Of a stretch of 47,629 nt of DNA, positions 1-10,797 are shown piece by piece (within the stretch, counting starts at the first letter, position 1; each line of letters begins with the position of its first letter). This DNA comes from Lachnospiraceae bacterium. Its GTDB lineage: Bacteria > Bacillota > Clostridia > Lachnospirales > Lachnospiraceae. The stretch is taken from positions 1 to 47,629 of the forward strand of contig JAILOI010000119.1 in NCBI GenBank assembly GCA_024690885.1, given 5' to 3'. Under the pieces are notes generated by a model. That model saw only the letters and a program-made list of their open reading frames with translations. It was not told the DNA's origin and made no database searches. A program made the translations under genes and the position numbers.

Positions 1-35
1 ATAAAAAAACACCAGTATGACGGTACTGGTGTTTT
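1..35 (-). terminator. Intrinsic terminator of rpsT
   Basis: Read on the minus strand, a perfect stem of at least 10 bp (plus-strand arms 8-17 and 24-33, loop 18-23) runs into a U-tract complementary to the A-run at 3-9. It lies 25 bases past the rpsT stop and fits a rho-independent terminator for that monocistronic gene. Confidence 0.85.
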
Positions 36-60
36 CATATTCATGAATATTATTTATTAC

Positions 61-324
61 TTACGCAATCTTAGCTACAGCCTTAGCAAGACGGGAAATC
101 TTACGAGCAGCGTTGTTCTTGTGATAAACACCCTTGGTTGCTGCCATCTCGATCTTCTTGGTAGCAAGAACTAATGCTTCCTCAGCAGCTGTCTTATCGT
201 TATTAGCAACAGCAGCTTCTACCTTCTTGATGCAAGTCTTAACTTCAGATTTGATTGCTTTGTTACGCTCAGTCTTAGTAGCGGTAACAAGGATTCTCTT
301 CTTTGCAGATTTGATATTAGCCAA
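61..324 (-). CDS. rpsT: 30S ribosomal protein S20
   Basis: An 87-residue, very Lys/Ala-rich primary rRNA-binding protein of the small subunit. The N-terminus [11 protein letters not shown] and the Ala/Lys helical body are typical of bS20, and the length is normal for the family. The start is UUG (plus-strand bases 322-324), preceded on the minus strand by GGAGG with a 9-base gap, and no better start lies upstream. UUG is also the start of E. coli rpsT, where it matters for autoregulation, so the rare start may be functional. The gene stands alone between a strong promoter and a terminator and is divergent from lepA. Its mRNA leader can form competing hairpins, described separately. Confidence 0.95.
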   Translation of the reverse strand: MANIKSAKKRILVTATKTERNKAIKSEVKTCIKKVEAAVANNDKTAAEEALVLATKKIEMAATKGVYHKNNAARKISRLAKAVAKIA

Positions 325-407
325 CTTCGTACACCTCCAATGTAATGATTTAACTATATATAGCGATTACATTGTAGCCGGACACGGACAGTTCAATGTA
401 AACATAC
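325..407 (-). promoter_or_regulatory. rpsT mRNA leader with competing hairpins
   Basis: The roughly 80-base leader carries three related arms. In mRNA order they are UUACAUUG (plus-strand 394-401), CAAUGUAAU (366-374) and AUUACAUUG (338-346). The middle arm can pair with the first (8 bp) or with the third (9 bp), but not both. The third arm ends on the first G of the GGAGG ribosome binding site, so pairing 2-3 would crowd the site and pairing 1-2 would free it. That is the layout expected of a translational switch, possibly sensing free S20. The pairing is visible in the sequence; the function is inferred. Confidence 0.5.
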
Positions 408-413
408 CTTGAT

Positions 414-442
414 ATAATAATCGAATAATTCCGTACTGTCAA
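414..442 (-). promoter_or_regulatory. rpsT promoter
   Basis: On the minus strand a perfect TTGACA (437-442) is followed after 17 bases by TATTAT (414-419), a near-consensus sigma-A promoter. Transcription should start near 407, which puts the first pairing arm of the rpsT leader only a few bases from the 5' end. Confidence 0.75.
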
Positions 443-482
443 TGGGTTTTCTTGATTTTTCCTGAGAAATCGGGAAATCCTC

Positions 483-512
483 TTGTGGAAGGTCTATTTC
501 CTATGATAAGAT
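483..512 (+). promoter_or_regulatory. Candidate lepA promoter
   Basis: TTGTGG (483-488) and TAAGAT (507-512) with an 18-base spacer lie 26 bases before the lepA start. Each box matches consensus at about four of six positions, so this is only a candidate. Some promoter is expected here because rpsT is divergent. Confidence 0.3.
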
Positions 513-538
513 AGGGTGCGTGAAATTTGGAGGTAATT

Positions 539-2350
539 ATGGCAATTGACCAGAGCAAAGTTCGTAACTTTTGTATTATAGCACATATCGATCATGGTAA
601 ATCTACTTTGGCCGATCGTCTGATTGAGAAAACCGGTCTTTTGACGGAACGTGAGATGCAGGCCCAGGTCTTGGATAACATGGAATTGGAGCGAGAACGC
701 GGCATAACCATTAAGTCTCAGGCGGTTCGTCTGATTTATCATAGTGAAGACGGAGAAGAATATATTCTGAATTTAATTGATACCCCGGGTCATGTGGATT
801 TCAATTATGAGGTATCCCGCAGTTTGGCTGCTTGTGATGGCGCGATTCTGGTTGTTGATGCGGCCCAGGGAATCGAAGCACAGACATTAGCCAACGTATA
901 CCTTGCCCTTGACCATGATTTAGAGGTGCTCCCGGTAATTAATAAAGTAGACTTGCCGAGTGCAGATCCGGAGCGTGTCATTAACGAGATCGAGGATGTG
1001 ATTGGCTTAGAAGCCCAGGACGCACCGCAGATATCCGCGAAAACCGGATTGAACGTGGAGCAGGTCCTTGCTCAGGTGATTGAGAAGTTGCCGGCACCAA
1101 CCGGTGATCCGTCAGCACCGCTGCAGGCCTTGATTTTTGACTCTCTCTACGATTCTTATCGTGGTGTGATTGTTTTCTGCCGTGTGAAGGAAGGTACCTT
1201 AAAAGCCGGAGATACGGTACGTATGATGGCAACGGGGGCATCCTTTGATGTGGTAGAGGTTGGATATTTTGGCGCCGGTCAGTTTATTGCTTGCGATGAA
1301 CTTTCTGCCGGTATGGTTGGCTATATGACTGCCAGCATCAAGAACGTGAAGGATACCCGTGTGGGTGATACCATTACCCATGCCAATCGCCCATGTGCCG
1401 AAGCCCTTCCGGGTTACAAGAAGGTAAACCCGATGGTTTACTGTGGATTGTATCCGGCGGATGGAGCCAAGTATCCGGACTTGCGTGATGCCTTAGAGAA
1501 GCTGCAGTTGAATGATGCAGCATTGCAGTATGAACCGGAGACATCCATTGCTTTGGGCTTTGGATTCCGTTGTGGCTTCCTGGGATTGTTGCATTTGGAT
1601 GTCATCCAGGAGCGTTTGGAACGTGAGTATAACCTGGATTTGGTAACGACTGCGCCGGGCGTTGTGTATCGTGTCCATAAGACGGACGGAACCATGATTG
1701 AATTGACCAATCCGTCCAACTTGCCGGATCCGTCCGAGATTGAATACATGGAAGAACCGGTGGTGGATGCCGAGATTATGGTCACCAGCGAGTACATCGG
1801 TGCCATTATGGATTTGTGCCAGGAGCGCCGTGGTGTGTATGTCAGCATGGAATATATGGAAGAAACCCGTGCATTGATTAAGTATGTATTACCATTGAAT
1901 GAAATCATTTACGATTTCTTCGATGCTTTAAAATCCCGTTCCCGTGGATATGCGTCCTTTGATTATGAATTCAAGGGATACGTTCAGTCGGAACTGGTGA
2001 AGTTGGATATTCTAATCAACCGTGAAACCGTGGATGCCTTGTCCTTCATTGTGTTTAAGGATACGGCGTATGAACGCGGTCGGAAGATGTGTGAGAAGCT
2101 GAAGGAAGAGATTCCGCGTCACTTGTTTGAGATACCGATTCAGGCTGCCGTCGGCAGCAAGATCATCGCCCGTGAGACGGTGAAGGCAATGCGTAAGGAC
2201 GTACTTGCAAAGTGTTACGGTGGTGATATCAGCCGTAAGCGGAAGCTGCTAGAGAAGCAGAAGGAAGGCAAGAAGCGCATGCGTCAGGTTGGTAACGTGG
2301 AAATCCCGCAGGAAGCATTTATGAGCGTCCTGAAATTAGACGAAGATTAA
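539..2350 (+). CDS. lepA: Elongation factor 4 (translational GTPase LepA)
   Basis: A 603-residue ribosome-associated GTPase implicated in back-translocation or 30S biogenesis and initiation. Visible motifs are the P-loop AHIDHGKST, switch [23 protein letters not shown], and the lysine-rich C-terminal LepA domain ([16 protein letters not shown]). The length is standard for the family. The open frame extends four codons upstream from a TTG at 527, but those codons are the ribosome binding site GGAGGT (529-534) itself, so the start is the ATG at 539. hemW follows 55 bases later, the usual lepA-hemW pairing of Firmicutes heat-shock loci. Confidence 0.97.
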   Translation: MAIDQSKVRNFCIIAHIDHGKSTLADRLIEKTGLLTEREMQAQVLDNMELERERGITIKSQAVRLIYHSEDGEEYILNLIDTPGHVDFNYEVSRSLAACDGAILVVDAAQGIEAQTLANVYLALDHDLEVLPVINKVDLPSADPERVINEIEDVIGLEAQDAPQISAKTGLNVEQVLAQVIEKLPAPTGDPSAPLQALIFDSLYDSYRGVIVFCRVKEGTLKAGDTVRMMATGASFDVVEVGYFGAGQFIACDELSAGMVGYMTASIKNVKDTRVGDTITHANRPCAEALPGYKKVNPMVYCGLYPADGAKYPDLRDALEKLQLNDAALQYEPETSIALGFGFRCGFLGLLHLDVIQERLEREYNLDLVTTAPGVVYRVHKTDGTMIELTNPSNLPDPSEIEYMEEPVVDAEIMVTSEYIGAIMDLCQERRGVYVSMEYMEETRALIKYVLPLNEIIYDFFDALKSRSRGYASFDYEFKGYVQSELVKLDILINRETVDALSFIVFKDTAYERGRKMCEKLKEEIPRHLFEIPIQAAVGSKIIARETVKAMRKDVLAKCYGGDISRKRKLLEKQKEGKKRMRQVGNVEIPQEAFMSVLKLDED

Positions 2351-2405
2351 GGGGACCGCGTAACCAGAAGAAGTGAAGAAACCATTATAAGGAGGGATAT
2401 GAAAG

Positions 2406-3605
2406 ATGGAGTTGTATAAAGATATTTTAGAACTCTATATTCATATCCCTTTTTGTGTCAAAAAGTGCGATTACTGTGACTTCTTATCCGGCTGCTACGA
2501 CGAGGATATCCGAAGAAGCTATACGGATGCATTGTGCCGGGAAATTAAGTGGCGCGGCATTCGCCTCGGCTCTAAGAAAATTACCTCCATCTATATCGGT
2601 GGAGGAACGCCTTCCTGGCTGGAAGTGGACTATATGGCACGGATTATGGATACGGTGCATCAGTATTTCCACGTAGATCCCTTGGCGGAAGTGACCATCG
2701 AGTGTAATCCAGGTACGGTTAGTGCCGAGAATTTCAATGTATACCGGTCGGTGGGCATCAATCGTATCAGCATCGGATTGCAGTCCGCCAATGCGGATGA
2801 GCTGAAGCTGTTGGGACGGATTCATACGTTTGATCGCTTTTTGCATACCTTTGAATTCGCCAGAGTTGCCGGTTTTTCCGATATCAGCGTGGATATTATG
2901 ACGGGCTTGCCCGGACAGACCCCGGCGAAGTTGTTGCAGACCATCCATCAGGTGTGTCGCCTGCAACCGGAGCATATTTCTGCGTATTCTCTTATTATTG
3001 AGAAGGGAACCCCGTTTTACGATCGGTATAAGTTCGATGCCGTGAAGCAGCATGCGGGGATGGCAACGGAAGTATTGCCGGATGAGAACCAGGAATATGA
3101 GCTTTATAAGACGGCACAGATGCAGCTTGTGGCCCATGGATACGAGCAGTACGAGATTTCCAATTATGCCAAGAAGGGGCATGTGTGCCAGCACAACATC
3201 GGATATTGGAAGCGGGTGCCGTATCTGGGATTGGGACTTGGCGCGGCATCGCTTATGGATGAAGTACGCTTTTCCAATGAGCGCAATATTCACGACTACA
3301 TTGCCCACGCCGACGATTTGGTGATGGAAAACTTCAATCAGGAATCCCCTATGATGGAGGAATCCGAGAAGCTTAGCCGTCAGGCTGCGATGGAAGAATT
3401 CATGTTTTTGGGATTGCGTATGAATGCCGGAGTTTCCCGGACAGAATTTCGTCAGGCCTTCGGTTTGGAAATCGATGGGGTCTATGGTCAAACCATCCAG
3501 CGACTGCGTGACGAAGGCCTGTTAGAAGCGGCAGAGGGCCGCATATTTTTGAATGAGCGTGGTATGGACTTATCCAATTACGCTATGGCGTTGTTTCTAC
3601 AATAG
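2406..3605 (+). CDS. hemW: Radical SAM heme chaperone HemW-like protein
   Basis: A 399-residue radical SAM protein with the cluster motif CVKKCDYC (Cys17, Cys21, Cys24) close to the N-terminus, followed by GGGTPS and a C-terminal HemN-like domain. The family was long annotated as oxygen-independent coproporphyrinogen III oxidase. HemW proteins have the shorter N-terminus seen here and act as heme-binding chaperones, so oxidase activity is not implied. An ATG at 2399 runs straight into a stop; the ATG at 2406 is well spaced from AAGGAGG (2389-2395). The last 23 bases overlap the end of the oppositely oriented glycosyltransferase gene. Confidence 0.9.
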   Translation: MELYKDILELYIHIPFCVKKCDYCDFLSGCYDEDIRRSYTDALCREIKWRGIRLGSKKITSIYIGGGTPSWLEVDYMARIMDTVHQYFHVDPLAEVTIECNPGTVSAENFNVYRSVGINRISIGLQSANADELKLLGRIHTFDRFLHTFEFARVAGFSDISVDIMTGLPGQTPAKLLQTIHQVCRLQPEHISAYSLIIEKGTPFYDRYKFDAVKQHAGMATEVLPDENQEYELYKTAQMQLVAHGYEQYEISNYAKKGHVCQHNIGYWKRVPYLGLGLGAASLMDEVRFSNERNIHDYIAHADDLVMENFNQESPMMEESEKLSRQAAMEEFMFLGLRMNAGVSRTEFRQAFGLEIDGVYGQTIQRLRDEGLLEAAEGRIFLNERGMDLSNYAMALFLQ

Positions 3606-4716
3606 TATCAATCAGTTCCATCCATTGACGAAGAATCGTTGATGGGTGGAATTTTTGCATATGGGCACCGGCCTGTGTCTGATAGCGTCGATACAATGCC
3701 TCATCGGTCAAAAGAGGATAGAGGGCATCCGCCATGGCCCGGGTGTTTTCCTCCTCATCCTCGGTTTTGGGAATGAGAATACCATCCACGTGTTGCGTGA
3801 TGATATCGGATGGACCGGTTTTGATATCAAAGCTTACACAAGGCAGATGATAGGCCATAGCCTCTAAGAGCACCATCGGCAGTCCTTCACAGTCAGAAAG
3901 CAGTACGTAGGCAAGGGACTGTTCATATAAGTTATCCATCCGGCTGGTATAGCCAACCAGGCGAATATAGTCACGAAGTCCCGCTGCATCGATTTGCTGT
4001 TTTAATTCTTCGTAGCATTCTCCCTGACCGGCAATGAGCCACTGGAAGGAGAGGGTGGGATCCTTGTCCAGAAGGGCCTTCACAATAGGAACAATCCGAT
4101 GAAATCCCTTAATTGGGATGAGATGACCGGCGGATAACAGGCACTTCTGTTCGAAGTGTACTTCTTTGATACCATCCCTTGGCACACAAGGGTTTGGAAT
4201 GCAGTGTACCTTGGTAAGGTGGGGATAATTGGCGATGTAGTCCGCGTAGTTGGCCGTGGTCAAGGTGACGATGGCATCTGCATGGCGGACGGTTTGCTTG
4301 CGAATCCAGGGACGGTAGAAGGCCTGCTTCTCGTAATCATAGTTAAAGTGATCCCAGGAGATGATGGGGATGTGGTACTTTTTCTTCATGGGAATGCTGA
4401 GCACATCCAGAACTCCGTCAATATCGATGATGACATCCACCGGATGTGTGGATAAAAAGCGACGCATCTGCATCAGGACCCACAAATATCCCGGACCGGC
4501 CGATACCCAATGATTGGAAAGCGTATAGGTTTCAATGGAAGAATCCAGCGGAAATGCCGGAGGCTGATGCTCCATGGAAATATTCAGTATCGAAATCTGA
4601 TAGCAATGGCACGTGGCCAATTGATTGGCCAACATGGTGGCTACCCGTTCGGTACCTCCATCCCGGGTGATGTCGCCGGAGAAAAAAAGCAGATGCTTGC
4701 ACTTGTTGGTTGTCAT
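3583..4716 (-). CDS. GT4-type glycosyltransferase
   Basis: A 377-residue predicted cytoplasmic GT-B glycosyltransferase that would transfer a sugar from a nucleotide donor to a glycan or lipid acceptor. It shows the N-terminal acceptor-site motif DGGTERV (about residues 19-25), the central segment LLSAGHLIPIKGFHRIV, and the donor-binding region with SDCEGLPMVLLEAMA, typical of the GT4 family. The frame could extend to 4782, but GGGGAGG at 4722-4728 points to the ATG at 4714-4716. It sits backwards between hemW and hrcA, where Firmicutes normally have nothing, and overlaps hemW tail to tail by 23 bases. The acceptor cannot be told from sequence. Confidence 0.85.
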   Translation of the reverse strand: MTTNKCKHLLFFSGDITRDGGTERVATMLANQLATCHCYQISILNISMEHQPPAFPLDSSIETYTLSNHWVSAGPGYLWVLMQMRRFLSTHPVDVIIDIDGVLDVLSIPMKKKYHIPIISWDHFNYDYEKQAFYRPWIRKQTVRHADAIVTLTTANYADYIANYPHLTKVHCIPNPCVPRDGIKEVHFEQKCLLSAGHLIPIKGFHRIVPIVKALLDKDPTLSFQWLIAGQGECYEELKQQIDAAGLRDYIRLVGYTSRMDNLYEQSLAYVLLSDCEGLPMVLLEAMAYHLPCVSFDIKTGPSDIITQHVDGILIPKTEDEEENTRAMADALYPLLTDEALYRRYQTQAGAHMQKFHPSTILRQWMELIDTIVETTP

Positions 4717-4746
4717 AGAATCCTCCCCAAAATCTCTTCTTTCTAT

Positions 4747-4775
4747 AGTATAGAGGATTCCCGCAAAAGCGCCAA
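4747..4775 (-). promoter_or_regulatory. Glycosyltransferase promoter
   Basis: On the minus strand TTGGCG (4770-4775), 17 bases, then TATACT (4747-4752). The boxes match a sigma-A promoter and give the inverted glycosyltransferase gene its own transcript with a leader of about 25 bases. Confidence 0.6.
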
Positions 4776-4815
4776 TCCACATTTCTAAAATAAATATAAA
4801 TTTTTGCCCAACTTG

Positions 4816-4844
4816 TTGACAAAGAAAGGGTAGGGTGCTAAATT
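4816..4844 (+). promoter_or_regulatory. hrcA operon promoter (sigma-A)
   Basis: Perfect TTGACA (4816-4821), 17 bases, then TAAATT (4839-4844). The transcription start would be near 4851, just ahead of the CIRCE operator, the standard geometry for an HrcA-repressed heat-shock operon. Confidence 0.75.
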
Positions 4845-4856
4845 ACTAATTAGATA

Positions 4857-4883
4857 TTAGCACTCCAAATTGATGAGTGCTAA
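4857..4883 (+). promoter_or_regulatory. CIRCE operator (HrcA binding site)
   Basis: A perfect inverted repeat TTAGCACTC, nine bases, GAGTGCTAA, identical to the CIRCE consensus. It lies directly after the promoter and 41 bases before the hrcA start. HrcA, whose activity depends on GroE in the well-studied systems, should bind here and repress hrcA-grpE-dnaK-dnaJ. It is the only CIRCE I find in the window. Confidence 0.97.
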
Positions 4884-4924
4884 CAACCCCAAAACACTTC
4901 ATTCATAAAGAACGAGGATTGTGT

Positions 4925-5959
4925 ATGGATGCCTTAGATGAGAGAAAAGAGAAAATCTTATATGCGATTATCCAGAACTACTTGGAAACCGGTGAACCGG
5001 TGGGCAGCCGTACGATTTCCAAGAGTGCGGGCTTAAATCTTAGCTCGGCAACCATTCGGAATGAGATGTCGGATTTAGAGGAACTTGGCTATATTGTACA
5101 GCCACATACCTCGGCCGGACGAATTCCTTCCGACAAGGGATATCGATTCTATGTGGATCGGTTGATGGCTGAGAAGGATCAGGAAGTCAGTAACATAACG
5201 GAACTGATGATTGAGAAAACCGAGAAGATGGAGAAGCTTTTGAAACAGGTGGTGAAGGTACTTGCCAACAACACCCAGTACGCGACCATGATTTCCGCTC
5301 CGGCCGTAACCGGTGCCAGCGTGAAGTTCGTACAGCTCTCCGCAGTGGATGAACATCACATCCTATCAGTGGTGGTGATGAATGGAAATCTTGTGAAGAA
5401 CAAGATGATTGAAGTGGATAAGCCACTCGACAACGAGAATCTGTTGAAGCTGAATATGCTACTGAATACTAACCTCAACGGATTGACGGTCTCCCAGATT
5501 AACTTGGGTATGATTACCATGTTGAAGGAACAGGCCGGTATCCACGAAGACATCATCGCACAGGTATTGAATACGGTGGCAGAGACCATCAAGGACAGCG
5601 ACGAGGGCTTGGAGATTTACACCAGCGGTGCAACCAATATCTTCAAGTATCCGGAATTGGCTGATTCTCAGAAAGCAAGCGAATTTATTTCCACCTTCGA
5701 GGAGAAGGAAGAACTTGCTTCTCTGATTTCAGATATCGAAGAGCAAGAGGGCGGAACCGGTATTCAGGTTTATATCGGCGACGAATCACCAATCCAGACC
5801 ATGAAGGACTGCAGCGTGGTGACGGCGACCTACGATTTGGGTGAGGGCGTCAAGGGAACCATCGGTATCATCGGTCCAAAGCGTATGGATTACAAGAAGG
5901 TGATGGATAACTTAAGTCAGCTCAAGGATCAATTGGGATCCATCATGAAGAAAGAATAG
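4925..5959 (+). CDS. hrcA: Heat-inducible transcription repressor HrcA
   Basis: A 344-residue repressor of class I heat-shock genes. The N-terminal winged helix is clear (ILYAIIQNYLETGEPVGSR, then NLSSATIRNEMSDLEELGY), followed by the HrcA domain ending in GTIGIIGPKRMDY. The frame is open back to 4877, but that region contains half of CIRCE and lacks a ribosome binding site. The ATG at 4925, six bases after GAGGA, gives the standard N-terminus. It heads an operon with grpE 15 bases downstream, and the CIRCE just upstream makes it autoregulated. Confidence 0.95.
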   Translation: MDALDERKEKILYAIIQNYLETGEPVGSRTISKSAGLNLSSATIRNEMSDLEELGYIVQPHTSAGRIPSDKGYRFYVDRLMAEKDQEVSNITELMIEKTEKMEKLLKQVVKVLANNTQYATMISAPAVTGASVKFVQLSAVDEHHILSVVVMNGNLVKNKMIEVDKPLDNENLLKLNMLLNTNLNGLTVSQINLGMITMLKEQAGIHEDIIAQVLNTVAETIKDSDEGLEIYTSGATNIFKYPELADSQKASEFISTFEEKEELASLISDIEEQEGGTGIQVYIGDESPIQTMKDCSVVTATYDLGEGVKGTIGIIGPKRMDYKKVMDNLSQLKDQLGSIMKKE

Positions 5960-5974
5960 AAAGGTGGTAGGAAC

Positions 5975-6580
5975 GTGGCAGAAGAAAAAGAAAACTTCTC
6001 CGTAGAGCAGGAAGAAGCTGCGAATACGGAAGAAGTAACAGAAGAAACCACAACCGAGGAAGTACCTACAGAAGAAGCTGTTACCAAAGCGGATGCAACC
6101 GAGCCGAAGGAAGAGGCGAAGGAGAAGAAGCATCACAAGAAAGAGAAGAAGGACAAGCGGGACGAACAGATCGCTGATTTAACGGATCGGGTAAAACGCC
6201 AGTTGGCGGAGTTTGAAAACTTCCGTACCCGTAGCGAGAAAGAGAAATCCCAGATGTTTGATATGGGTGCGAAGACCATCGTTGAGAAGATTCTTCCGGT
6301 GGTAGATAACTTCGAACGTGGCCTGGTAAATGCACCGGAAGGCGATGCCTTTGCAGATGGCATGAAGATGATTTACAAGCAGATGATGACTTCTTTGGAA
6401 GAGGCCGGAGTCAAAGCAATTGATGCTTGTGGTCAGGAATTCAATCCGGATTTTCACAATGCGGTGATGCACATTGATGACGAGCAGTACGGAGAGAACG
6501 AAGTTGTAGAGGAATTACAGAAGGGATATACCTATCACGATCAGGTGGTTCGCCACAGTATGGTGAAGGTAGCCAACTAG
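5975..6580 (+). CDS. grpE: Nucleotide exchange factor GrpE
   Basis: A 201-residue cochaperone that releases ADP from DnaK. The first 55 or so residues are low-complexity, rich in Glu and Thr, then Lys; after that come the long dimerisation helix (DRVKRQLAEFENFRTRSEKEK) and the C-terminal beta domain with HNAVMHI and HSMVKVAN. The start is GTG at 5975 with AAGGTGG eight bases upstream. It is co-transcribed with hrcA and dnaK. Confidence 0.95.
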   Translation: MAEEKENFSVEQEEAANTEEVTEETTTEEVPTEEAVTKADATEPKEEAKEKKHHKKEKKDKRDEQIADLTDRVKRQLAEFENFRTRSEKEKSQMFDMGAKTIVEKILPVVDNFERGLVNAPEGDAFADGMKMIYKQMMTSLEEAGVKAIDACGQEFNPDFHNAVMHIDDEQYGENEVVEELQKGYTYHDQVVRHSMVKVAN

Positions 6581-6594
6581 TCGACCAATGGATA

Positions 6595-6610
6595 ATGAAG
6601 CTTGCTTCAT
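6595..6610 (+). other. Small hairpin between grpE and dnaK
   Basis: A six-base-pair hairpin (ATGAAG, loop CTTG, CTTCAT) in the 73-base grpE-dnaK gap, with no U-tract after it. It is not a terminator. It could protect or define the 5' end of a processed dnaK mRNA, which would help the much higher dnaK output. Confidence 0.4.
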
Positions 6611-6623
6611 AACTGTTAGATAA

Positions 6624-8537
<1,914 letters not shown>

Positions 8538-8543
8538 TAAACA

Positions 8544-9704
8544 ATGGCAGAGCAGAAGAGAGACTATTATGAAGTCTTAGGCGTTGATCGCAATGCCGAT
8601 GACGCAACACTCAAAAAAGCATATCGTCAGTTAGCGAAGAAATACCATCCGGATATGCATCCGGGGGATAAGGAAGCTGAGGCGAAGTTCAAGGAAGCCA
8701 GTGAGGCATATGCCGTATTATCCGATGCGGATAAGCGGAGACAGTATGACCAGTTCGGTCATGCTGCCTTCGAAGGCGGAGCCGGTGGTGGAGCCGGTGG
8801 ATTTGATTTCTCCGGTATGGATTTCTCTGATATTTTCGGTGATATCTTCGGTGATTTCTTTGGCGGCGGCGGACGTCGTAGCAGCAATGGTCCAAGTCGT
8901 GGTAACAACATCCGTGAATCCGTTCGAATCAAGTTCGAGGAAGCGGTGTTTGGCTGTGAGAAGGAAATCGAAGTGCTACTGAAGGAAGAGTGCCAGACCT
9001 GTAAGGGTAGTGGTGCAAAGCCGGGAACCTCTAAGAAGACCTGTCCGAAGTGCGGTGGCAAGGGTAAGATTGTGATGACGACCCAGTCCCTCTTTGGTAT
9101 GATGCAAAACGTAACCACATGTCCGGAATGTCATGGAACCGGCCAGGTGGTAGAGGAGAAGTGTCCGGATTGTCACGGCACCGGTTATATTGCGAAGAAG
9201 AAGCGGATTCAGGTTAGCATTCCGGCCGGCATTGACAACGGACAGTGCATCCGTATTCGTGACAAGGGTGAGCCGGGATTGAACGGCGGCCCGAGAGGTG
9301 ATTTGTTGGTAGAGGTCATTGTGGCTCCAAGCAAGACCTTTGAACGTAACGGATACGACGTATATTCCATTGCTCCGATTTCTTTTGCACAGGCTGCATT
9401 GGGCGGGGAAGTCATTATTAAGACCATGGATGGCCACGTATCTTATGAAGTGGCACCGGGTACACAGACCAACACCCGTATTCGCTTGAAGGGCAAGGGC
9501 GTTCCGTCCTTACGAAATGCTAACGCCAGAGGTGATCACTATGTAACCCTGGTGGTACAGGTTCCGACCTCTTTGAATGCCCAGGCGAAGGAAGCACTAC
9601 GTACCTTTGATGAGAACTGTGGAAACACCTTACAGGAAGGTGGAACCCAGGTGAAGCAGGAGAAGAAGAAAAAGGGCTTCCGTGATAAGTTCAAGGATAT
9701 ATAA
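8544..9704 (+). CDS. dnaJ: Chaperone protein DnaJ (Hsp40)
   Basis: A 386-residue type I J-protein. The J domain carries HPD (KKYHPDMH, near residue 34), then a Gly/Phe-rich stretch, then four zinc-binding repeats ([32 protein letters not shown]), then the C-terminal substrate-binding domains. It stimulates DnaK ATP hydrolysis and delivers clients. It begins six bases after the dnaK stop, so translation is probably coupled, and it ends the operon at a strong terminator. Confidence 0.97.
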   Translation: MAEQKRDYYEVLGVDRNADDATLKKAYRQLAKKYHPDMHPGDKEAEAKFKEASEAYAVLSDADKRRQYDQFGHAAFEGGAGGGAGGFDFSGMDFSDIFGDIFGDFFGGGGRRSSNGPSRGNNIRESVRIKFEEAVFGCEKEIEVLLKEECQTCKGSGAKPGTSKKTCPKCGGKGKIVMTTQSLFGMMQNVTTCPECHGTGQVVEEKCPDCHGTGYIAKKKRIQVSIPAGIDNGQCIRIRDKGEPGLNGGPRGDLLVEVIVAPSKTFERNGYDVYSIAPISFAQAALGGEVIIKTMDGHVSYEVAPGTQTNTRIRLKGKGVPSLRNANARGDHYVTLVVQVPTSLNAQAKEALRTFDENCGNTLQEGGTQVKQEKKKKGFRDKFKDI

Positions 9705-9718
9705 TGGATGTTTTTTTA

Positions 9719-9753
9719 GAGCTTCCCGGAGGGTATCCGGGAGGCTCTTTTAT
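9719..9753 (+). terminator. Terminator of the hrcA-dnaJ operon
   Basis: A 12-bp stem (9719-9730 with 9736-9747, one G-U pair) with loop GGGTA and then TTTTAT. It lies 14 bases past the dnaJ stop. Confidence 0.9.
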
Positions 9754-9782
9754 TTGCATGGGACGGGCTTTTGTGATAGTAT
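9754..9782 (+). promoter_or_regulatory. Candidate prmA promoter
   Basis: TTGCAT (9754-9759), 17 bases, TAGTAT (9777-9782). Both boxes are four of six, and the position just after the dnaJ terminator is right for a new transcript, but the match is weak. Confidence 0.35.
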
Positions 9783-9834
9783 ATGGTGGCTTTCATATGA
9801 GCTGTTACATGGGGATTCCATAGGAGGTCGGTAT

Positions 9835-10794
9835 ATGAAATGGACGAAATTTACCATCTTAACAAGAGTTGAAGCAGAAGACATTGTAAGTATGGTGTTA
9901 GATGAATTTGGCATTACAGCGATTGAAATCGAAGATAATGTGCCGGTGGATGACGAATTACAGGGTGGTAATTTCGAAGAACTTCAGCCGGACTTGCCGG
10001 AAGATGTGGGCGAGAGTCGCATCTCCTTCTATACGGAGGAGGGTGCGGATGATGCATCCTTGTTAGAAGCGATTTCCTTGGAACTTGAGAAACATCGGGC
10101 GTACTGTGATATGGGTAGTCTGAAGATTACCATAGGTGAAACCGATGAAGCAGATTGGCGGGATAACTGGAAGGAGTTTTTTCATTCCTTTACCATAGAT
10201 GACATCTTGATCAAACCAACCTGGGAAGAGGTGGCAGAAGAAGATGCCGGAAAGCTTTTGATTGAAATTGATCCCGGCGTATCCTTTGGTACCGGTAAAC
10301 ATGAGACCACACAGCTTTGTATTCGCCAGTTGAAGAAGTATTTAACACCGGGAGACCGGGTGTTGGATTTGGGGTGCGGCAGTGGTATTTTGTCCATTGC
10401 AGCTCTAAAGCTTGGTGCACTGGAAACCTCCGGAACGGACATTGATCCGGACTGCATCCAATCCACCTATGACAATATGAAATTAAATCATGTCTCTGCC
10501 GGAGACGGTGCCTTCTATGTGGGCAATCTGGTGGAGGATACGGATTTACAGAACCGTTTGGGACGGGAGTGTTATGACGTGGTGGTAGCCAATATTCTTG
10601 CGGATATTATTATCGCTATGATGCCGGCAATTCCGGATCGAATCAAACCGGGTGGACTTCTGATTACCTCCGGTATTATTGATTTTAAAGAAGATGCAAT
10701 TGTAGAAACATTGAAGAAGGCTGGACTTGAGATTGTGGAAATCAATCATCAGGGTGAGTGGGTGAATGTCACCGCCAGAAAGCCGATGGAGTAA
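9835..10794 (+). CDS. prmA: Ribosomal protein L11 methyltransferase
   Basis: A 319-residue SAM-dependent enzyme that trimethylates ribosomal protein L11. The SAM-binding motif DLGCGSGILSIAALKLGA and the catalytic-region segment VVANILADIII are both clear, preceded by the N-terminal L11-recognition domain (KWTKFTILTRVEAEDIV). The frame is open upstream through the dnaJ terminator, but AGGAGGT at 9822-9828 sets the start at the ATG at 9835. In many Firmicutes prmA is followed by rsmE; here the next gene, three bases later, is a cysteine desulfurase. Confidence 0.93.
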   Translation: MKWTKFTILTRVEAEDIVSMVLDEFGITAIEIEDNVPVDDELQGGNFEELQPDLPEDVGESRISFYTEEGADDASLLEAISLELEKHRAYCDMGSLKITIGETDEADWRDNWKEFFHSFTIDDILIKPTWEEVAEEDAGKLLIEIDPGVSFGTGKHETTQLCIRQLKKYLTPGDRVLDLGCGSGILSIAALKLGALETSGTDIDPDCIQSTYDNMKLNHVSAGDGAFYVGNLVEDTDLQNRLGRECYDVVVANILADIIIAMMPAIPDRIKPGGLLITSGIIDFKEDAIVETLKKAGLEIVEINHQGEWVNVTARKPME

Positions 10795-10797
10795 GTG

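Noticed and set aside
2484-3491. A 335-codon open frame on the minus strand opposite hemW
   Set aside because: It is fully antisense to a well-supported radical SAM gene, has no ribosome binding site and its protein resembles nothing; it is a shadow of codon use.
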